Origin: Alviniconcha marisindica | Taxonomy: Eukaryota; Mollusca; Gastropoda; Provannidae | Reading direction: 5' to 3' | NCBI GenBank assembly: GCA_018857735.1 | Contig: JABMCL010000715.1 | Coordinates: 216,001 to 280,000, forward strand | Length of the DNA: 64,000 bases | Shown here: piece by piece, positions 45,757 to 49,660 of the stretch | Layout of the letters: the number at the start of each line of letters is the position of its first letter | How positions within the stretch are numbered: position 1 is the first letter of the stretch | Translations under genes and position numbers: made by a program | Notes under the pieces: generated by a model | Database searches by the model: none | The model's input: only the letters and a program-made list of their open reading frames with translations | Told to the model about the DNA's origin: nothing

Positions 45757-46125
45757 GGCTGTGTGTGTGTGGCTGTGTGTGTGCATGTGGAGAGCAGCTG
45801 TTGGGGAGGTGGGGGATGAGGGTGTATCTTCTCATGGTGTAACGTTGACTACACTAATGTGAGTGCGCTGTTCTTTTATAGATGACCTCATTATTCTCCT
45901 GCAACGATCGAAAAACAGGTGACAAAGGAAGTGAAGTCTCCGCTCTTTCTTTCGCAGAGCAACAAGCACACCATCGCAGCAGGAGTTGTGTCCCCTGAGG
46001 CAATCTCCGGCGCTGACAGCGAGTATGCTCACCTCTTTGGCAACGGATTTGACAAGTCGGGGGTGGAAGACGAAAATGTTGTGGTGCTTTTCGACGATGA
46101 TCATGTGCCCATCCAGTGGGATTGA
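13140..46125 (+). CDS. FBH1: FBH1 (FBXO18) F-box DNA helicase, about 19 coding exons
   Basis: FBH1 is a nuclear UvrD-family 3'-5' DNA helicase and SCF ubiquitin-ligase subunit that limits RAD51 filaments and acts at stalled forks. Exons: 13140-14483, 15339-15466, 16207-16333, 17327-17541, 20888-21058, 22564-about 22660, 23551-23629, 24242-24331, 25889-26123, 27980-28145, 29888-30024, 31581-31680, 32632-32756, 33724-33799, 35447-35635, 37923-38027, 40037-40152, 42100-42225, 45958-46125. About 1265 aa against about 1040-1090 in vertebrates; the surplus is the N-terminus. Motifs in order: F-box, Q-motif LTHEQ, Walker A GSGKT, TCKTGHSLAF, VDEAQD, GDEHQQIYAFRGA, YLTQ-SFRFG, TVHKAKGLEF, LLYVAVTRAKR. 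All junction phases agree except exon 6 to 7, where the exon 6 end is unresolved. The last exon is the least certain. Confidence 0.93.
14600..14870. mobile_element. Copy 1 of long-inverted-repeat MITE
   Basis: Left end GAATGACTGCTAGCATTCTA and, after a deletion, the right arm with TCATTTTTCATCATTTT, GATAAATGGGATTT, AAATTTGCATAA and TTTGTGTTTGGATCTG. FBH1 intron 1. Confidence 0.7.
15153..15224. repeat. (CT)n microsatellite
   Basis: Uninterrupted CT run of about 36 units in FBH1 intron 1. Confidence 0.98.
15339..15466 (+). CDS. FBH1: FBH1 exon 2
   Basis: 128 nt, phase 0 in and phase 2 out. Encodes FIPWKKTYHRLKMGEADAK and ends with LLNLI, matching the post-F-box FIPWKKLYHRY and VLNLIRY of vertebrate FBH1. 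Acceptor ACTGTCAG, donor GTAATG. Confidence 0.93.
15660..16020. mobile_element. Copy 2 of long-inverted-repeat MITE
   Basis: Left arm ACATAAAAGGTTCGAAAG ... GGGGTAACCCCTTTATC and right arm CTCCATCTCATTTTTTATC ... TTTTATGTGTTTGGATC, ending AGAATACTAGCAGTCATTC. The arms are inverted around a short centre. Confidence 0.75.
16207..16333 (+). CDS. FBH1: FBH1 exon 3
   Basis: 127 nt, encodes YMQKVKRVTPDNNASQLLEQ then HPKYTWALALLTEKVPECIK. Donor GTGAGA; only 15 nt later the palindromic foldback element begins. Confidence 0.9.
16349..16786. mobile_element. Foldback element of TTTTGTCGCGACAAAA palindromes, copy 1
   Basis: Bounded by inverted ends TATCATTGGCAGGAGCTGCC and GGCAGCTCCCACCAGTGATA. The interior is about 16 palindromes of the form TTTTGTCGCGACAAAA spaced every 25-28 bp by CATA- or CACGTG-like linkers. 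Variants change mostly at the CpGs (GTCATGAC, GTTGCGAC, GTCACAAC). No coding capacity. FBH1 intron 3. Confidence 0.85.
16840..16960. repeat. Short imperfect repeat AACTCTTTCAGTCCCAGC
   Basis: Three to four copies of ACTCTTTCAGTCCCAG at about 35-50 bp spacing in FBH1 intron 3. Confidence 0.75.
17040..17326. repeat. 40-bp minisatellite with copies of the FBH1 exon 4 acceptor
   Basis: About six units of GGCAGCCTGTGCAGCTTGGT followed by a GTTGCTTAGTTTAACTTTAA spacer. GCCTGTGCAG is the last ten bases of the intron before exon 4. Confidence 0.9.
17327..17541 (+). CDS. FBH1: FBH1 exon 4
   Basis: 215 nt, encodes DPNPWSLMCAMVMVAATVHD, IHRMLQLLMSP and CLEVLECFYCIATFLLAFR, matching the [20 protein letters not shown] and ETLYCIAVLLYAMRE blocks of human FBH1. 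Acceptor CCTGTGCAG is repeated in the upstream array; donor GTAAGT is duplicated downstream. Confidence 0.88.
17500..17765. repeat. Two-copy duplication (about 133 bp) spanning the FBH1 exon 4 donor
   Basis: CCTGTGTCAGCACC, GATCTCTGTAAGTCTGTGTG and about 100 intron bases occur twice. The second copy (from about 17635) carries an intact GTAAGT donor preceded by exon-like sequence. Confidence 0.92.
17985..18395 (-). mobile_element. tRNA-derived SINE
   Basis: On the minus strand TAGCTCAGTGGTTACAGCGC (A-box-like) and GGTCGTGGGTTTGAATCCC (B box) are spaced as in a tRNA, followed by a non-tRNA body (CGGTATCTGTGCCACCCC, CGTGGCTTTGCATGAAGTG). Confidence 0.7.
18440..18725 (-). mobile_element. Second tRNA-derived SINE
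   Basis: Minus-strand GATCGTTCAGTTGGTAGAGT and GATTTGATTCCCAGGGGCG resemble A and B boxes of another tRNA family; the body is unrelated to the previous SINE. Confidence 0.65.
18775..18855. mobile_element. Dispersed GTAAGTAAG / TTGACTGGGCG element fragment
   Basis: TCTGATATAACCACACTGGT, TGACTGGGCGTGAAACACC and TTTACTTACTTACC, i.e. the reverse orientation of the copy at 1823. Confidence 0.7.
19112..19281. repeat. Two-copy tandem duplication (about 82 bp)
   Basis: CACCTTCAGACTTTGCCTTC through GGTGACAAAACACTC repeated head to tail. Confidence 0.95.
19282..19510. mobile_element. Copy 3 of the MITE (right arm only)
   Basis: TTCTCCATCTCATTTTTCATC, GATAAAGGGGATTACCCCGA, AAATTTGCATG and GTGTTTGGATCTTG through GAATGCTGGCAGTCATTC. 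FBH1 intron 4. Confidence 0.75.
19540..20745. mobile_element. Possible solo LTR
   Basis: About 1.2 kb of non-repetitive, non-coding sequence in FBH1 intron 4 with an AATAAA at about 20642 followed by a GC-richer end (CGACTCCGCTGCCTGGG) and terminus CACACCATTACA; the left side begins near TGTACTGTAGTG. CATTAC on both sides could be a target duplication. Boundaries and identity are tentative. Confidence 0.3.
20888..21058 (+). CDS. FBH1: FBH1 exon 5
   Basis: 171 nt, encodes DLMVNVGGGKKSS then GLHYRLFYALYLYENSC (human RIHYNIFYCLYLQENSC). Ends ATACAG before GTATGG; this junction is the unit of the following 28-bp array. Confidence 0.92.
21045..21312. repeat. 28-bp minisatellite copying the FBH1 exon 5 donor
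   Basis: Exon 5 ends AGATACAG before GTATGGTCTGTTTCATTGTC. That whole 28-bp sequence is then repeated about nine times, so each unit carries eight exon bases plus the donor. Later units change to GGTACAG and GATACTGG. Confidence 0.96.
21340..22222. repeat. 22-24 bp minisatellite (CACCTACTCACCAGCCCA)
   Basis: About 38 tandem units in FBH1 intron 5. Because no unit contains a stop in two frames, long Ser/Thr/Pro/His-rich open frames arise that are not genes. Confidence 0.95.
22222..22325 (+). mobile_element. SINE-like element, plus-strand copy
   Basis: ATAATAATAATGGAAATTTG, TAAAGCGCCTACCCTGCGG and GCGCTGAACAAGCAT, matching the minus-strand copy at 2698-2812. Inserted within the preceding array. 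Confidence 0.65.
22564..22660 (+). CDS. FBH1: FBH1 exon 6 (3' end unresolved)
   Basis: Begins after TTGCAAG in the phase required by exon 5. Encodes CGDTEVRLTHEQMRIVKYTP and then DKGPREKEILKI; LTHEQ is the helicase Q-motif. The next residues should be roughly xAFA before the Walker A Gly, but the sequence runs into T-rich repeats (TTTCTTTTTGGGTGG) and the nearby GT sites give the wrong phase. Either a microexon is missed or the consensus is wrong here. Confidence 0.75.
22815..23300. repeat. About 40-bp minisatellite in FBH1 intron 6
   Basis: About 11 units of ACAGATTGCAAAGCACTAAA followed by TGGCAAAGTCTGTCACAGGT. The first units are more diverged and merge with T-rich sequence. Confidence 0.93.
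23551..23629 (+). CDS. FBH1: FBH1 exon 7: Walker A
   Basis: 79 nt between TGCTGTGCAG and GTATGC. Encodes GSGKTTTLVRYAQMRPDLKF and LLIVFNK, the ATP-binding P-loop and motif Ia. Needs a phase-1 upstream exon end. Confidence 0.93.
23700..24120. repeat. About 33-bp minisatellite in FBH1 intron 7
   Basis: Units of TTTGATCTGCTGTTGCCTTG followed by GAACACAGCACAG, about 11 copies with indels. Confidence 0.93.
24242..24331 (+). CDS. FBH1: FBH1 exon 8
   Basis: 90 nt, phase 2 on both sides. Encodes SVCTHAQSTFPRNVTCKTGH and SLAFRATGS (human NVICKTFHSMAY). Donor GTCAGT. Confidence 0.92.
24425..24675. repeat. 24-25 bp minisatellite in FBH1 intron 8
   Basis: Units of AATTGGATAGAGAACTGTTC plus ACA, about ten copies. 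Confidence 0.93.
24885..25310. repeat. Imperfect repeat in FBH1 intron 8
   Basis: Units built from GTGTGACAGTTCTTTCTTTG, ATTGTGCCAGTGTCTTTAGC and ATGTTACTGTAT, four to five irregular copies, decaying toward 25500. Confidence 0.85.
25555..25632. repeat. 18-bp repeat ATTTCATCATTTGTAGATT
   Basis: Four adjacent units with minor changes. Confidence 0.93.
25632..25800. mobile_element. Copy 4 of the MITE (diverged right arm)
   Basis: GAGAAAGGGGTCTGTCCTAA, TTTTGTGTTTTGATCTTTG and AAATGCTAGCAGTCAAC preserve the family order but are more diverged than other copies. Confidence 0.55.
25889..26123 (+). CDS. FBH1: FBH1 exon 9
   Basis: 235 nt, encodes YAAKKQLNIGNLRVYDVAMA, FVRAKFVMETLKNYMSSDDE and following residues (human [21 protein letters not shown]). 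Ends CGCATG before GTAAGG, a junction copied in the following array. Confidence 0.92.
26118..26725. repeat. About 62-bp minisatellite copying the FBH1 exon 9 donor
   Basis: Exon 9 ends CTCGCATG before GTAAGGCGTTAAG. About nine units each contain GAGCATGGTAAGGTGTTAAG, then TATTAGTTCACAGTGCACC and CCACCAGCAAGAAGCGCTTA. The donor is intact in several units and mutated to GTGAAG in others. Confidence 0.94.
26870..27655. repeat. About 62-bp minisatellite in FBH1 intron 9
   Basis: About 13 units of GCCAGCCTGTGGTAAACACT, AAAGCACCACATACAAGGGT and GGGACTGGGTAGTGCTTGTC with length variation. Confidence 0.94.
27980..28145 (+). CDS. FBH1: FBH1 exon 10: DEAQD (motif II)
   Basis: 166 nt, encodes RYAYDATQYWNRMKDM, MTHDGYLKLFQLSKP and ILVDEAQDLTP, the Walker B/motif II of UvrD helicases. 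Acceptor CTTTTGCAG, donor GTGCGT. Confidence 0.95.
28146..29430. repeat. 1.28-kb compound minisatellite starting at the FBH1 exon 10 donor
   Basis: Built from GTGGACACACTTTTAGTTCTT and GTGCAGTTCTTT modules (20-33 bp). It starts directly in the donor (GTGCGTGGACACACTTTTAG) and contains dozens of TTTTAG, TTTCAG and TGCAG trimers that resemble acceptors. Confidence 0.94.
29888..30024 (+). CDS. FBH1: FBH1 exon 11: motif III
   Basis: 137 nt, encodes LLDVILRQQQPRIFVGDEHQ, QIYAFRGAVNAM and VFYLTQ. Donor GTCAGT follows CTCACCCAG and both are copied ten more times downstream. Confidence 0.95.
30008..30352. repeat. 31-33 bp minisatellite copying the FBH1 exon 11 donor
   Basis: Exon 11 ends CTTCTACCTCACCCAG before GTCAGTCTTACCTCA. 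Ten further units each repeat the exon end and donor almost unchanged (one has GTTAGT). Confidence 0.97.
30845..31601. repeat. 46-55 bp minisatellite copying the FBH1 exon 12 acceptor
   Basis: Fourteen clear units plus one degenerate unit of CACTGCCCTGTTCTCTTTCAG joined to TCATTCCGCTTTGGTCCGGAG lead into the real exon. Each unit thus has a polypyrimidine tract, an AG and the codons for SFRFGPE. Units nearest the exon share the ACAG and CCAGAG variants. Confidence 0.97.
31581..31680 (+). CDS. FBH1: FBH1 exon 12: motif IV
   Basis: 100 nt, encodes SFRFGPEISQLASTILELFK and EHSKNIVGHATP. Its acceptor and first 21 coding bases are the unit of the upstream array. Confidence 0.94.
32095..32645. repeat. 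Minisatellite copying the FBH1 exon 13 acceptor
   Basis: Units of TTTTGTTTGTACCAGACACA followed by ATCAGCAT or GATCAGTG, 19-35 bp, about 18 copies. The real acceptor is TTTGTACCAG followed by exon bases ACACAACCAG. Confidence 0.94.
32632..32756 (+). CDS. FBH1: FBH1 exon 13
   Basis: 125 nt, encodes TTSGEEKGQLAVLCRSNYTV and FAEAV ... VRVAFVG, the helicase 2A block (human GQVALLSRTNANVFDEAV). Acceptor TTGTACCAG, donor GTGAGC. Confidence 0.92.
32780..33270. repeat. CTGT-rich minisatellite in FBH1 intron 13
   Basis: Irregular then regular 56-bp units of GTCTGTCTGCCTGCCAGTTT, GTCTGTCTCCCAGTTTGTCT and GTCTGTCTGCTA. Confidence 0.93.
33724..33799 (+). CDS. FBH1: FBH1 exon 14
   Basis: 76 nt, encodes GLEGFGFSMLMDIYTLMLPS then EDRRR (human [25 protein letters not shown]). 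Acceptor TTTGCTTCAG, donor GTCTGT. Confidence 0.9.
34005..35325. repeat. 1.3-kb, 27-28 bp minisatellite in FBH1 intron 14
   Basis: About 47 units of ATGTTCCATAGGGACTGGGG plus TGGGTAGAAA. Reverse-strand frames stay open for up to 468 codons because the unit is stop-free in several registers; these are not genes. Units at 34430-34800 have many one-base indels. Confidence 0.97.
35447..35635 (+). CDS. FBH1: FBH1 exon 15
   Basis: 189 nt, encodes NHEIKNRFIARFRGLAELEK, YATKTMDVELLGKIRIVRTY and a tail to NTTQA (human IKDKFIRRW ... DKELEAKIAVVEKY). Donor GTCTGT. Confidence 0.92.
35685..37195. repeat. 1.5-kb, about 64-bp minisatellite derived from the dispersed GTAAGTAAG element
   Basis: About 23 units of CCTGATATAACCGTAATGGT, TGACTGGGCATAAAGCACC and AAGTTACCTATCCTGCTGTTG. 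The first parts match the dispersed element at 18780 and 38045, so an interspersed element was captured and tandemly amplified. Between about 36180 and 36960 nearly every unit has indels, unlike the flanks. Confidence 0.95.
37265..37495. repeat. About 46-bp repeat (CAGTGAGTCAGCTCACTGAC)
   Basis: Four to five imperfect units with CTAACACTGGTGAGCTTTCT in FBH1 intron 15. Confidence 0.85.
37530..37930. repeat. 19-20 bp minisatellite copying the FBH1 exon 16 acceptor
   Basis: About 18 units of CCCTGTTACAGATGTGTT lead into the real junction, where CTGTTACAG is followed by exon bases ATGTGTTG. Divergence rises with distance from the exon. Confidence 0.95.
37923..38027 (+). CDS. FBH1: FBH1 exon 16: motif V
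   Basis: 105 nt, encodes VLFSTVHKAKGLEFSTVKIT then DDFVDLYNTLRNRF; TVHKAKGLEF is helicase motif V. Acceptor CTGTTACAG is repeated upstream. Donor GTAGGT is set by the phase of exon 17. Confidence 0.93.
38045..38115. mobile_element. Dispersed GTAAGTAAG / TTGACTGGGCG element fragment
   Basis: CCCTGATATAACCGCGCTGG, TGACTGGGCGTAAAACACC and TTACGTACTTACTTAC just after the FBH1 exon 16 donor. Confidence 0.75.
38185..38510. repeat. Two-copy duplication in FBH1 intron 16
   Basis: GGGGTTTTGATGTCACTTCT, GTGTAGGATGTC, TTTTGGCGTGATGCACATG and AAGCTTTAGGATAGGAG occur twice, about 155 bp apart. Confidence 0.9.
38520..39290. repeat. 33-45 bp minisatellite in FBH1 intron 16
   Basis: Units of GCTGACTGTTACAACATGTC, TGTCTGATGCA or TGTCTGACACACA, about 19 copies, becoming irregular after 39000. 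Confidence 0.94.
39640..40068. repeat. 60-bp minisatellite copying the FBH1 exon 17 acceptor
   Basis: Units of GATTGGTGTATTTCAG, TTCTTCAACACCCAGTGAAC and ACTGAGAGGCTTTACTC. The last three acceptors (39916, 39976 and the real one at 40036) are spaced exactly 60 bp, and the sequence between them is open in the FBH1 frame. Upstream units have indels and are out of frame. Confidence 0.96.
40037..40152 (+). CDS. FBH1: FBH1 exon 17: motif VI
   Basis: 116 nt, encodes VQHPMNTEEANLLYVAVTRA then KRALIMSKTIRMVLSTMG; LLYVAVTRAKR is motif VI. Two further acceptors 60 and 120 nt upstream are in frame with no stop, so longer exons are possible. The exon end is also copied in the following array. Confidence 0.93.
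40088..40760. repeat. About 87-bp minisatellite copying the FBH1 exon 17 donor
   Basis: About seven units contain CCATGTCAGAGACCATCAGA, ACTGTACTGAGTACCATGGG and GTGGGTTGTTGTGTGTCATT. The exon end reads CCATGTCCAAGACCATCAGA ... AGTACCATGGGG before GTGAGT, so about 40 exon bases were amplified; copies carry a weakened GTGGGT donor. Confidence 0.95.
40845..41790. repeat. 28-31 bp minisatellite copying the FBH1 exon 18 acceptor (distal block)
   Basis: About 32 units of GTGTTTCAGAGTGGATGTCA plus TCACCTGTGT; TTTCAGGGTGGATG is the exon 18 junction. Stop-free frames over the array give long spurious open frames on both strands. Confidence 0.96.
41794..41877. repeat. Perfect 21-bp inverted repeat with 42-nt loop
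   Basis: TGTATGTGGTATTAAGAACT plus G (41794-41814) is exactly complementary to 41857-41877. It sits between the two exon-18 acceptor arrays and looks like a small foldback insertion. Confidence 0.95.
41918..42112. repeat. 22-bp minisatellite copying the FBH1 exon 18 acceptor (proximal block)
   Basis: About eight units of GTGCCTGTTTCAGGGTGGAT plus GT end in the real acceptor at 42099. Same core as the distal block but shorter period. Confidence 0.96.
42100..42225 (+). CDS. FBH1: FBH1 exon 18
   Basis: 126 nt, phase 0 on both sides. Encodes GCYQPVLTDQLRQEGVELKC and VATQKEFKPQALTLYRCQ, aligning loosely with the vertebrate [20 protein letters not shown] block. A second donor nine bases earlier (after TGCCAG) is equally in phase. 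Acceptor CTGTTTCAG and GGTGGATGT are the unit of the two upstream arrays. Confidence 0.8.
42428..42862. mobile_element. Foldback element of TTTTGTCGCGACAAAA palindromes, copy 2
   Basis: Same ends as copy 1 (TATCATTGGTAGGAGCTGCC and GGCAGCGCCCACCAGTGATA) and the same interior of degenerate GACAAAA/TTTTGTC palindromes. FBH1 intron 18. Confidence 0.85.
42970..43995. repeat. About 53-bp minisatellite in FBH1 intron 18
   Basis: About 19 units of AACAATGATGCCTAGTTCTG, GCAAACTCTGTATCTCCCAT and CTTATAGTC. Higher-order alternation of CTAGTTCTGG and CCACTTCTGG subtypes is visible at 43200-43460. Confidence 0.95.
44121..45786. repeat. 1.66-kb interrupted TG array
   Basis: Alternating TG runs of 8-50 bases broken by GGCTGTG, GCTGTG, TTGTG and GGTG interruptions. 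Stop-free in all TG registers, so 560-590-codon Cys/Val and His/Thr frames appear on both strands; they are not proteins. FBH1 intron 18. Confidence 0.97.
45958..46125 (+). CDS. FBH1: FBH1 last coding exon (provisional)
   Basis: 168 nt open to TGA 46123-46125 after acceptor CTTTCGCAG. Encodes SNKHTIAAGVVSPEAISGAD and ends with VVVLFDDDHVPIQWD. It does not resemble the vertebrate C-terminus (CxxC, LTASPEQVRAM), so a middle exon may be missing or the tail diverged. It follows in phase and looks coding. Confidence 0.65.
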   Translation, partial: SNKHTIAAGVVSPEAISGADSEYAHLFGNGFDKSGVEDENVVVLFDDDHVPIQWD

Positions 46126-46224
46126 ACTTCCACTTTTGTTGGGACTGACCAATGCTGCTCATGATGGTGAAGTGGGGCGGGGGGGTGGGTGGAGGTGGGG
46201 GGTGGTGGTCCAGACTGTTGTGGC
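46126..46224 (+). other. FBH1 3' UTR start
   Basis: Sequence after the FBH1 stop, including a G-rich stretch (GGGGCGGGGGGGTGGG). No convincing AATAAA was found nearby, so the transcript end is not placed. Confidence 0.4.
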
Positions 46225-46500
46225 TGTCTGTGTCTGGAACAACCATCCTCCTGACATCCTGCGTCTGGAAAACCATCCTGACATCCTGCGTCTGGAGCAA
46301 CCATCCTGCATCTGGAACAACCATCCTGACATCCTGCGTCTGGAGCAACCATCCTGACATCCTGCGTCTGGAACAACCATCCTGCATCTGGAACAACCAT
46401 CCTCCTGACATCCTGTGTCTGGAACAACCATCCTGACATCCTGCATCTGGAGTAACCATCCCGACATCCTGTGTCTGGAACAACCATCCTCCTGACATCC
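46225..46500. repeat. About 28-bp minisatellite in the FBH1 3' flank
   Basis: Units of GTCTGGAACAACCATCCTGA plus CATCCTGC, about ten copies, some truncated. Confidence 0.93.
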
Positions 46501-46799
46501 AGAACTGCAGCTACTCTGAGCTACTCTAACCCTCTCGCAGGCATCAGAAGATGTCCATGTGTTTTTTTTAATCTTTTTTTTTACGTTGGCTGCTGACATC
46601 ATCACTGGTGATTTTTTGTTTTGGGGGAAGAGATATTGTGTGTGTAGATGATGACTTGCATGTGTAACATGCAAAAGAGAGACAGAGGGCTATGTAATGC
46701 AAAGGTAATGTTTGTAATGTTTTGTAATGTTTCATATTTCGAAACAGCCGCACATAGTGCCTCTCATCTGTGTCTTAGAGGGATTCAGTGCATAACAAA

Positions 46800-47119
46800 T
46801 GTAAGGCTTCATGTATAGCGCTTTGAGCCTCTCATGAGTATCAAATAGGGATTCAGTGCATAACAAATGCATTGTTTATTATCATTATTATGTCTGGGGC
46901 TTTGTCTTGGATCCATTCTTTTGGGCAATTCGTGTGTGAGTGGCAGCAGCATCTGGTATGACTCATTCGCGTTTCAGCTGCCAGTCAATCTTGGTGCACC
47001 AGAATGTTGTTCAGTGTCGCTTTTAGTCTGTGCAACAGTGGCTATGATAACACTGCCTGAAACTGTCTTTGACAAGGACAGCTGTAGGACTGCAACCTTT
47101 TTGCCATAGAAGGACAGCC
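46800..47119. other. Intergenic, with SINE-like words
   Basis: ATAGCGCTTTGAGCCTCTCA and GGATTCAGTGCATAACAAAT (twice, from about 46780) resemble the AATAAT/GCGC element. No coding exon recognised. Confidence 0.4.
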
Positions 47120-48190
47120 ACATGTATGGCTACTCATTGTGAATAGGGACAGCCACACTTAGTACTGCTTTTTTTTCCACACCCGGTGTAAAGCAGTACT
47201 AAGTGTGGCTGTTCCTATTTGGGAGGGGGAAAGGGGGCAGCCACATTTAGTACAGCTTTTTGTGAAAAGGGGGCAGCCACACTTAGTACCACTTATTGTA
47301 AAAAGGGGCAGCCACATTTAGTACAGCTTTTTGTGAAAAGGGGCAGCCACATTTAGTACAGCTTTTTCTGAAAAGGGGCAGCCACACTTAGTACAGCTTT
47401 TTTTGAAAAGGGGCAGCCACACTTAGTACAGCTTTTTTTGAAAAGGGGCAGCCACACCTTAGTACAGCTTTTTTTGAAAAGGGGCAGCCACACTTAGTAC
47501 AGCTTTTTTTGAAAAGGGGCAGCCACACCTAGTACAGCTTTTTTTGAAAAGGGGCAGCCACACTTAGTACAGCTTTTTTTGAAAAGGGGCAGCCACACTT
47601 AGTACAGCTTTTTTTGAAAAGGGGCAGCCACACTTAGTACAGCTTTTTTTGAAAAGGGGCAGCCACACCTAGTACAGCTTTTTTTGAAAAGGGGCAGCCA
47701 CACTAGTACAGCTTTTTTTGAAAAGGGGCAGCCACACTTAGTACAGCTTTTTTTGAAAAGGGGCAGCCACACCTAGTACAGCTTTTTTTGAAAAGGGGCA
47801 GCCACACTTAGTACAGCTTTTTTTGAAAAGGGGCAGCCACACCTAGTACAGCTTTTTTTGAAAAGGGGCAGCCACACCTAGTACAGCTTTTTTTGAAAAG
47901 GGGCAGCCACACCTAGTACAGCTTTTTCAGAAGAGTGACAGCCACACTTAGTACTGCTTTTTTCGGAATTGGGACAGCCGCACTTAGGACAGCTTTTTCT
48001 GACAGGGGACAGCCACACCTAGTACAGCTTTTTCTGAAAATGGGCAACCACACTTAGTACATATTTTTCCTGTAAAGGGGCAGCCACACTTAGTACAGCT
48101 TTTTCTGAAAAGGGGCAGCCACACTTAGTACAGCTTTTTCTGAAGAGGTGCAGCCACACTTAGTACAGCTTTTTCTGAAAAGGGACAGCT
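47120..48190. repeat. 33-34 bp minisatellite in the FBH1 to protease interval
   Basis: About 30 units of GGGGCAGCCACACTTAGTAC plus AGCTTTTTTTGAAAA, highly homogeneous in the middle and diverged at both ends. Confidence 0.96.
47142..47219. repeat. 29-bp inverted repeat at the array's left edge
   Basis: AATAGGGACAGCCACACTTA plus GTACTGCTT pairs with AAGCAGTACTAAGTGTGGCT plus GTTCCTATT with one mismatch across a 20-nt loop. Both arms are repeat-unit sequence, one inverted. Confidence 0.9.
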
Positions 48191-48844
48191 ACGTGTGTAG
48201 CGACCAAGACTGCTTCTGCATTGTACAGATATTCTGAGCATACCTGTGTGCTTATATTGTGATAATGTCAGTTGCATGGTGTCAGTTATTTAGCGTTGTG
48301 TGTGAGAGCTAAACTTGTGCTTGAGAGCGTGTGACTTGAATGGTGGAAATTGACATGTTAGGGAAATTTGGTAAAGATTTCCCTTGCATGCCACAGATAT
48401 TGAAGGATGACTTCAGTTGATAACTTTATCACATGAACATCAGTGACTGGGCTCAGAAGGGTCCCGGAAATGATGGACAGTTTTTGTTTGTTTTTTGTTT
48501 TTGTTTTAAATTTGGTGGACAAACAGCATCATTAGCATGAGTCTGAGTGGAGATGTAAGTTGTGTGAGACAGCATGCCACTTTTTGTTGCTTTGGCAACA
48601 TACAGTTTTGGCTGAAAATACTTTGCAATTTTTGTTTATTTGCTCGTGCAAGCTTTATTCACGCTGCCCGCTATTATTTTGTCATTTTTTAATGTTGCTG
48701 TCAAAACGTCTTTCAAACTTTGTATGATGATAACCCTCATTGAGCTTTACCTGTAAGTACTAGTTCTGACGACCTTGACCACATTTGAAGGTGGAAAGGT
48801 CAAACATGTCATAGTTTTTTTTCTTCTAGCGATGTTTTTTTTAA
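48191..48844. other. No gene or clear repeat recognised
   Basis: AT-rich unique-looking sequence; open frames are short and without recognisable motifs. Confidence 0.5.
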
Positions 48845-49252
48845 AATCTGAAACCGAATGACTGCTAGCATTCTAAAATAAGATCCAAACACAGAAAGGT
48901 TCAAAAGAACGCTTATTTGCTATGACACGGGCACACAATATGCAAACTTTCAGGGAAATTCCCTTCATTGAGCCACAAAATGACACTTAAACAACAGTTA
49001 AACAGTTAAAAATGATGAAAAATGAGAAAGAAATTATCTTTTTGGGGTTTAACAAACTTGAAGCACTGGACCAGCAACAACAGATCAACCAAAAAAAATC
49101 GTTTCTTTCTCATTTTTCATTGTTTTTAACCGTTTAGCTGTTAAGTGTCATTGTGTGTCTTGATGAAGGGGATTTCCCTAAAAATTTGCATATTGTGTGC
49201 CCATGTCATCATAAATAAGCGTTCTTTTGAACCTTTCTGTGTTTTGTAGCTA
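48845..49252. mobile_element. Copy 5 of the MITE, both arms well preserved
   Basis: Left arm from GAATGACTGCTAGCATTCTA through AAGATCCAAACACAGAAAGG, CAGGGAAATTCCCTTCATTG and AAAAATGATGAAAAATGAG; right arm is its reverse complement, ending TTCTTTTGAACCTTTCTGTG. Arms of about 150 bp flank a centre of about 75 bp. The right terminus is cut short. No transposase, so non-autonomous. Confidence 0.85.
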
Positions 49253-49660
49253 AAGCTTTGTAACAAAGGACACGTGGAGTCACTGTTCACTGTGTGTGTT
49301 TTGCCTGTGCCTTATTAAGGACTTTGCATTCCTGTGCTTGTATGAAAGCAAGCAATTTCTGGGTGTAGATTTGTTTTTGTTATTTTGGGGCTTGGGTGGG
49401 GGGCAGATTATTTGCAGGTGTGCCTTGTGTAGAGACATGCTTTAAAAAAATGTATTTTATAATTGTGCTGCGGAACAAAATCAGTGACAAAGAGAATAAC
49501 AAATGTATGTGATGATGCTTAACAAATCAAAGTCACTCACGGTATTTTCCCCTATGAATATTCTTTTCTTTTTAGGGGTATTGTTTTATAATATTATAAT
49601 CGTACATTTATGATTATGTGAGAGTGACTGTGGTAATGTTGTAAATTGTTTTATGAATCA
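49253..49660. other. No gene recognised
   Basis: AT-rich spacer with no recognisable coding or repeat structure. Confidence 0.5.

Noticed and set aside
44071..45862. Four overlapping open frames of 560-590 codons (Cys/Val-rich plus strand, His/Thr-rich minus strand)
   Set aside because: They are translations of the interrupted TG/CA array; the repeat lacks stop codons in these registers on both strands.
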